Shown piece by piece: positions 58,965 through 64,000 of a stretch of DNA of 64,000 nucleotides; the first letter of the stretch is position 1; each line of letters opens with the position of its first letter. The DNA is from Saturnia japonica (Eukaryota; Arthropoda; Insecta; Lepidoptera; Saturniidae), in assembly GCA_033032175.1 (NCBI GenBank), contig CM065309.1, forward strand, positions 18,290,001 to 18,354,000. The letters run 5' to 3'. Under the pieces are notes generated by a model. That model had not been told where the DNA came from, did not search any database, and was given only the letters and a program-made list of their open reading frames with translations. The translations under genes and the position numbers were made by a program.

Positions 58965-60044
58965 TTATTTGGAAAAGATGATGTTATCCAAATGATGACC
59001 GTTACGTTGCTGGCACTCTTCTAAACGGAAACGAAGATTGGCGATAACACGTTGACACATAGCTATCGATATTGCTGCCATTTCTGACCTGATGTTTTGC
59101 TTTAACTGGGTTAGATTCGTCGGATTGTTTTGATAAACCTTACTTTTAAGATATCCCCATGCAAAATAGTCAAGCGGGCTAAGGTCGGGGCTTCTGGGAG
59201 GCCAGTTGATGTTACCCCTTCGCGAAATGACTTTATTAGGGAATAATTCGTTAACAACTTCCATTGAGTCATTTTAGGTATGGCAAGTGGCCCCATCTTG
59301 CTGGAACCACGTTCTTGAGTTGAAACCTGCAAACTCCTGCAACTCTGCGACCAAAAAATTTCACAACATATCGCAATAACGGTCACTATTCACATTAATT
59401 GCTCGGTCTCGTTGATCTTCATGAAAATAAGGACCAATTATGCCTTTAGCAGACATAGCGGCCCAAACAACGACCTTTGGGCTATGCAGGGGTCGTTCAT
59501 GCTTTCGTCTCGGATTCTCCACTGCCCAGTACCGACAATTCTGCTTATTAACATGACCATTCCGGTGAAAATTTGCTTCGTCACTGAACAGTATGTTGTT
59601 AAAGTTGTTAAATCGCTGCAGCATTTCGTTCGCAAAATTCAGTCGATTAGCATAGTCCGTATCCTTCAATTATTGAACCAATTGAATTTTATAGGCTTTT
59701 AGATGAAAGTCTTTCTTTAAAATCGAATGTAAAGACGATTTTTTGATGTTCAACGCTTGGCTTCGCTTTCGGATGGATAAAGACGGATTTTGACGAACCG
59801 ACGCCTCAACTTCTTCAATTGTTTCTTCATCGCGAACTGAACGAGGACGACCAGAGTTTTGAATTTTAACTGTCGCACCTGTATTCTCGAACATCCTGAT
59901 CCATTTCCTAATGCTATCGACACTTGGCGCGTGGCGTGTACGATATTCCGCACGATAGAGACGTTGAGCAGTCACTATTAAATCACCATTACGATAATAC
60001 GCTCGTACGCAAAATGCGCGATGCGTCCCCGAGTACTGTTCCAT
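58965..60044 (-). pseudogene. mariner-like transposase, DD41D, three in-frame stops
   Basis: One continuous 360-codon frame from ATG at 60044 to the terminal stop at 58965, interrupted only by TAA (59670-59672), TGA (59361-59363) and TAA (59274-59276). The N-terminal 110 residues hold a helix-turn-helix/DUF4817-type DNA-binding part ('HRAFCVRAYYRNGDLIVTAQ', then 'SIRKWIRMFENTGA' and 'NSGRPRS'). The catalytic triad is visible: D155 in 'ILFSDEANFHRNG', D250 in 'WFQQDGATCHT' and D292 in 'PPRSPDLSPLDYFAWG', with 41 residues between the second and third Asp. A DD41D spacing places it near the rosa/VISITOR-like branch of Tc1/mariner (family knowledge, from memory). The TGA sits at 'ML*NFL', where a CGA arginine codon mutated by CpG deamination is likely. 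All three catalytic Asp codons survive. Length is normal for the group. Confidence 0.92.
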
Positions 60045-60128
60045 CGTGACTAAAACTCCACAAAATGGCGGACGCCACGAACCCCTCCCCGCACCCTTTA
60101 GACGCCCCGTTTCGAATATGGCGCGAAA

Positions 60129-60160
60129 ACAAATACCCGATACCCTTTCTGGACACCTTG
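60129..60160 (-). repeat. mariner right terminal inverted repeat
   Basis: Reads 'CAAGGTGTCCAGAAAGGG' inward on the minus strand; promoter side of the transposase gene, 84 bp from its ATG. Confidence 0.9.
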
Positions 60161-60523
60161 TAGAAAATATGTATTTCTGTCTATCTTACACTTTTATTAT
60201 CTGAAATCAATAAATATTGGTTTCTTAAGTCAAATACTACAGAAAATACTTATTTATTGTGCCAAATTTTATATGAGTTAAGTAGCGAATTAGTCTATGT
60301 ATGCGAATTCCAAAAATATTTCTTGAAAATGCCGGGTTGTCTAACCTGCTGACATCGAATCAATATTCCGTCGAATCGTAGGGTTTATGTGGTAAGTAAT
60401 TAAACCCGTGCTTACAGACAAGCAATAAAGCGAATTCCATTGTATTGTTTGAAGTTTCAAGTCTTTAACTTATCGGAAAGCTATTTAAATTATATTGAAT
60501 ATTTTTTACCGAACAACGGACAA
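60161..60523. other. AT-rich DNA, no feature seen
   Basis: Nothing recognised. Confidence 0.45.
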
Positions 60524-60624
60524 GAAAGCGAAATCATTAAAACATGTTATTGGCGGACTAAGGAATTACTTCCACCCTACTGAAGTTCGCAGCCAAATAA
60601 ACATGTTTTAATGATTTCGCTTTC
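60524..60624. repeat. perfect 25-bp inverted repeat, 51-bp loop
   Basis: 60524-60548 ('GAAAGCGAAATCATTAAAAC' plus ATGTT) and 60600-60624 are exact reverse complements. The loop is SINE-C sequence and the right arm replaces SINE-C sequence. Confidence 0.95.
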
Positions 60625-60716
60625 GTGCATAGCTCACTTACATACTTCTGGTGTTACAAGCGTTCATAGACAACGGTAACCGCTTAACATCAGGCGGGTT
60701 GTAAGCTTGTTTGCAA
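60550..60716 (+). mobile_element. SINE-C, rearranged copy
   Basis: 'ACTTCCACCCTACTGAAGTT', 'CGCAGCCAAATAA', then the foreign inverted arm, then 'TGGTGTTACAAGCGTTCATA', 'GGTAACCGCTTAACATCAGG' and 'GTAAGCTTGTTTGC'. Confidence 0.65.
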
Positions 60717-62062
60717 TGTTATTTGTATATAAAAATGAAAGCGTGTTGGTAAAGTTTATCAAGTTTATTATAACGAATCCAGCCCATAACGGTTGGCGAT
60801 TATGAAATATACTAATGAACTCATTCGATTATAAAGATTTCTTGAGATATCTCGATTATAGCCATTATTAATTACTAATATTAGTAGAAATTTCGATGTT
60901 GAGTGATCATTTATAATCAAAGTACTATTAGTAATTACTAATGCTATGTTACTAATATTATTAGTTACTAATTTGATAGAGTTAGTAATTATTACGACCG
61001 AACTACTTTTTTTTAGCTAATTGGTTTATATGAAGAGCTTTATTGACGACTGCGCGACCTTTTTCTTTAGTTTCCCATTCTTCATTTTTTAAAAGTACAT
61101 ATTATCTCAATTCAGTCATCATTCATAATCGCTCACCTCTGAGTATACATATAGGGCTCGATTATGAATGATCACTATTCATCGAAATAACTCGATTATG
61201 TAAATCATTCATAATTGCCCACCTCTACTAGCCCGTACTATCTTGTTAATTCTGTGTTACTACGATTTGGCGTCTGTCACCTAGATAATCTCTAGATAGT
61301 AGATAGTGTCTACATCTAAGTACCTAGGAAATGTATTTTAAATAGAAGCCGATACAAAAACAATTCAAAAATTATCAAAACAATTGAATAATAACTTTGA
61401 AGAATGAAACTAAAAAACAATTAAAACCATTAACTCGTGCTATGTTGAGTACAGTAATGTTTTAAGTAATTAAAAGTAACGAAGCCTATTTGTAGTATAG
61501 TTGAATATTTATTATTCGAATTAAAAGTTTAGTTGTGCTCTATGGTTTCAGTCAATGATATTTTTTATGTAGACGCTCTTTACATGCAATCGTAAATGGT
61601 GGGTAAAATCACCTTTAGTTCACTTTTGACTTGATACCAGCATAAGAAAACTTTTATTCCTGTGAAGAGAAAATTGCAGATACAAATATCTATAGTGTAT
61701 GAATTTTTTTTTTTTATATTTTCGATGTAATGGATATCTAGGACATACATATATGAATTTTCAACGGATAATTATTTGTCTCTGGCTTTTTGTTTCGTTC
61801 GGTTCGTGCATTATGATCACAGTTCAAACCGAATCTAACCAATGTTATCAGCAGCACGGAATAGGTTTCGGTTAAGTTGACGTAAACAACATAATAATGT
61901 TAAAAAACTAACAAAACAGTGTATAGAAAAAAAATGCGACCTTTGAAAATCTTTATGGTCTTCTTTTTTTAGGGTTTGCTATCTGCCTATGTAAACAATA
62001 TTGAACTTTAACTGACATTCAGATTTATAAAAAATGCTATAAAAATAATATTCTCAAAAAGT
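60717..62062. other. AT-rich DNA with palindrome-dense stretch 60820-61230
   Basis: 60880-61000 repeats 'ATTAGTAATTACTAAT'-type palindromes, and 61127-61228 holds two inverted 'AGGTGRGCRATTATGAATGA'-like heads comparable to 54094. Probably one or more decayed AT-rich MITEs. 61231-62062 shows nothing. Confidence 0.4.
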
Positions 62063-62105
62063 AATTTTATTTTTTTTTATTTTTTATTTATTTATTTATT
62101 TATTA
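62063..62105 (-). repeat. (TAAA)n tail of the LINE
   Basis: Five to six TTTA units on the plus strand plus T-rich sequence, at the 3' end of the minus-strand element. Confidence 0.8.
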
Positions 62106-62432
62106 AAACTTAAATTTACAACTTAAATTTTAACAATGGCCCCAAACTAGGCATGCCTGTGTCTTGGGAACCTTACATACGAGTTACCATTTTATACTTA
62201 CTCATAATAACATCTGAAATCATTACATTACACATTACTTATTCATTATACTACATATTATACCGTTATATAGTATGCAATACAGACACATATTTTATAC
62301 TACATAAACATAATTATATACAACATACATATTATCATAAATAAAATAACACACAATATAAATGCAACAGCCAAAACCATCATGGAAAATTACTTACAGT
62401 TTTAGTAATCAGAGAAGAAGTAAAATGTAAAA

Positions 62433-64000
62433 TTATTTTTGAATTGTAAGTACATCCTCAGTTGTGTTATATGTCAGGGTACTTAGCCAGCCAATAATTT
62501 TCCTTCTTGCTTCGTAAAGCAAACAGTCTCCAATTGAACATAGCTTCTGTACTTTATTGTAAATATAGGGGCCAATGAACGGGCCAAACCTTTGCGCAAA
62601 GGCCGTGCCCACCAAGGGAGCTCTCACACGGAATACACCACGTCCTGACATTTCACTGTATTCCGGTAAGACGGCTACCTTTCTATGTTCTCTAAGAGCA
62701 ACTTGCAGTATAAACAATTGTCTCACACTAAGAAATCGGCTTTCTTTGTACAACTCTGTGGTTGGGTATCCATAAGGCTTCCGCAGCATGACTTTGATTA
62801 CTGAGCGCTGGGCTCTTTCGACTACTATCATATTAGTTTTAGCAGCACTGCCCCAACTTGTGATGCAGTATAAAATCAAAGATTGACAAAGAGCAAAGTA
62901 TATGGTTTTTAGGGTGGCAAGGCATGCTACAGAGCATAATTGCCTCATAACACCCACCACTCTTCTCAACCGCCGAGCCAGTACTTCTATATGATTCTTG
63001 AATGAAAGACGCTGGTCTATTTGAACACCTAGGTACTTTATAAGTGTATTTCTGCTTAATTTGTCACAATCACAAAAATCATTAAGTCTAGCACATGTGT
63101 GTATTCTGATGTCAGGTAGTGTAGGTGGTGCTGAAGCGAATGTCTTATGAAAATTTATGTAAGTTGTTTTTTTTGTATTAAGTGTAAGAAGATTACGCTG
63201 CAACCAGAAATATATCCTAGTCATGCCAATTTCTGTATACCTCTGAACTTCATTCCAAGATGTACCGTGAAAGATTATCGCAGTATCATCTGCGTAACAA
63301 AATATCTCAGCATTCATGATTTGAAGCTCATGGATGTCATTTAAATAAATAATAAATAATGTTGGTCCAAGTACACTACCCTGTGGCACCCCAAACGAAA
63401 CACTCTGTAAGTCACTTGTAAGTTGTCCAATTTTAATACACTGCCTTCGTCCAGTAAGGTATGTTGCGAACCATTGCAAAGGGATGCCTCTTATTCCCAT
63501 ACACTCAAGTTTTCTTATCAATATAGGAATAGACACAGTATCAAAGGCCTTTGCCAGATCAAGAAATACACCGTTACAACACAGTCTCTTGTCTAGCTTC
63601 TTCGCTACAGTTGATGTTAGCAATAACACCGCGTCCTCCGTTGATTTACCCCGTCGAAAACCGAACTGTCTGTCAGATATTAATTAAAATTTTTCGATAT
63701 ATTGTATTAGTTGATATTTCACTATTTTTTCAAGTAATTTTGAAAATATCCCAAGCAAAGAAATCGGACGATAGTTATCGGGTACATCTTTAGCTCCACC
63801 CTTATGTATAGGACAAACAGCCGCTATCTTCCATGTTTCAGGAAATACACCCATAGCCAGACTGATATTAAAGATTATGGTGAGTGGTTGAATAATAGCA
63901 TTTCGTATAGATTTAACTAAACTGTTAGTGTACCCATCTATCCCTGGTGCTTTACCATTTTGTAGGTTAATAATCAGTTTCTCTACTTCTACGTTGTCAG
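62433..64000 (-). pseudogene. LINE reverse transcriptase, single in-frame stop, partial
   Basis: One frame from 63998 to the stop at 62433-62435 (522 codons). RT blocks in order: 'NGKAPGIDGY', 'FPETWKIAAVCPIHKGG', 'NYRPISLLGIFSKLLEKI', 'SDRQFGFRRGKST', 'VFLDLAKAFDTV' (first catalytic Asp), 'GVPQGSVLGPTLFIIYLND', 'FCYADDTAIIF' (YADD at 63285-63296) and 'LGVQIDQRLSFKNHI'. The GVPQGSVLGP and YADD forms with LDLAKAFD point to the CR1/L2/Rex/Daphne group, not RTE. A single TAA at 63684-63686, in the thumb-side spacer before SDRQFGF, breaks the visible frame; no frameshift is seen. A long C-terminal region (to 'TTEDVLTIQK') follows the RT. The apparent GTG start at 63629 is an artefact of that stop. 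Everything else is well preserved, so the insertion is young. Confidence 0.9.

Larger units (their letters stand above)
58858..60160 (-). mobile_element. complete mariner-type transposon (DD41D layout), inactive
   Basis: A 1303-bp unit with 32-bp terminal inverted repeats starting 'CAAGGTGTCCAGAAAGGG' (2 mismatches between ends) and a TA dinucleotide immediately outside each end (58856-58857 and 60161-60162), the expected mariner target duplication. It encodes one transposase on the minus strand that spans most of the unit. Well-matched ends and only three stops suggest a moderately young insertion. It may have been mobilised in trans but cannot make its own enzyme. Confidence 0.92.
62063..64000 (-). 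mobile_element. CR1-like LINE, 3' part, runs past the window edge
   Basis: Contains the reverse-transcriptase domain and C-terminal region (62433-64000), a 3' UTR of about 330 bp (62106-62432; 'GGCCATTGTTAAAATTTAAG' near its end) and a simple TTTA/TAAA tail (62063-62105). The tandem short-motif tail in place of plain poly(A) suits CR1-group elements. The 5' end, endonuclease and any ORF1 lie beyond 64000. Confidence 0.85.

Noticed and set aside
62575..63793. four plus-strand frames of 65-80 codons
   Set aside because: Antisense shadows of the LINE reverse transcriptase.
1..64000. CRISPR arrays, prokaryotic operons, phage or integrated viral genes
   Set aside because: No regularly spaced repeats, no dense coding on one strand and no capsid, integrase or viral polymerase motifs. 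The sequence is eukaryotic throughout.

Overview
The window reads as AT-rich, gene-poor nuclear DNA from an insect, most likely a butterfly or moth (Lepidoptera). The assignment rests on the repeats. There are tRNA-derived SINEs whose tails carry 'CCCGATTAATGGCAATAGG', a 'WFGHV / GRGRPKKRW'-type non-LTR retrotransposon C-terminus, an 'ACTAGCTGTGCCC...TTAGTATAGAT' family and an 'AACCGACTTC' family, all in the style of lepidopteran genomes. There are no bacterial operons and no intact long host gene.

Host coding content is minimal. The one stretch that looks like a real host exon is 43245-43401 (+): GC-rich, open in a single frame, with a strong splice acceptor and donor. I cannot name its protein. 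If it is real, most of the window is probably intron or intergenic DNA around it. CpG-rich patches at 28029-28241, 28877-29020 and 33305-33425 are weaker candidates for exons or regulatory DNA.

Layout. 1-9 kb: a non-LTR C-terminal relic, the first Rep-1 copy, two Rep-2 copies and a SINE-A. 9-10.3 kb: three Rep-3 copies in a row and a TIR element. 12-20 kb: RT debris, Rep-2, SINE-D, SINE-B and Rep-3. 22.5 kb: a diverged 168-bp tandem duplication. 24.3-25.1 kb: a decayed hAT transposase beside (GGCGGA)-type repeats. 26-40 kb: further SINEs and Rep-2/Rep-4, plus a hAT-like MITE at 33.0 kb. 41.8-43.4 kb: an element with interleaved inverted arms, a MITE with 39-bp TIRs, then the exon. 45-58 kb: dense SINE, Rep-1, Rep-2, Rep-3 and Rep-4 copies. 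58.86-60.16 kb: a complete but dead DD41D-type mariner with matching TIRs and TA flanks. 62.06-64 kb: the 3' part of a CR1-like LINE on the minus strand, with one in-frame stop in the visible reverse transcriptase, continuing past the window end.

The parts do not form a pathway. The window is a fossil bed of several mobilisation systems and their non-autonomous passengers. Local family names (SINE-A to D, Rep-1 to Rep-5) are labels for this annotation only. Unless stated otherwise, boundaries are by-eye estimates good to about 5-20 bp.
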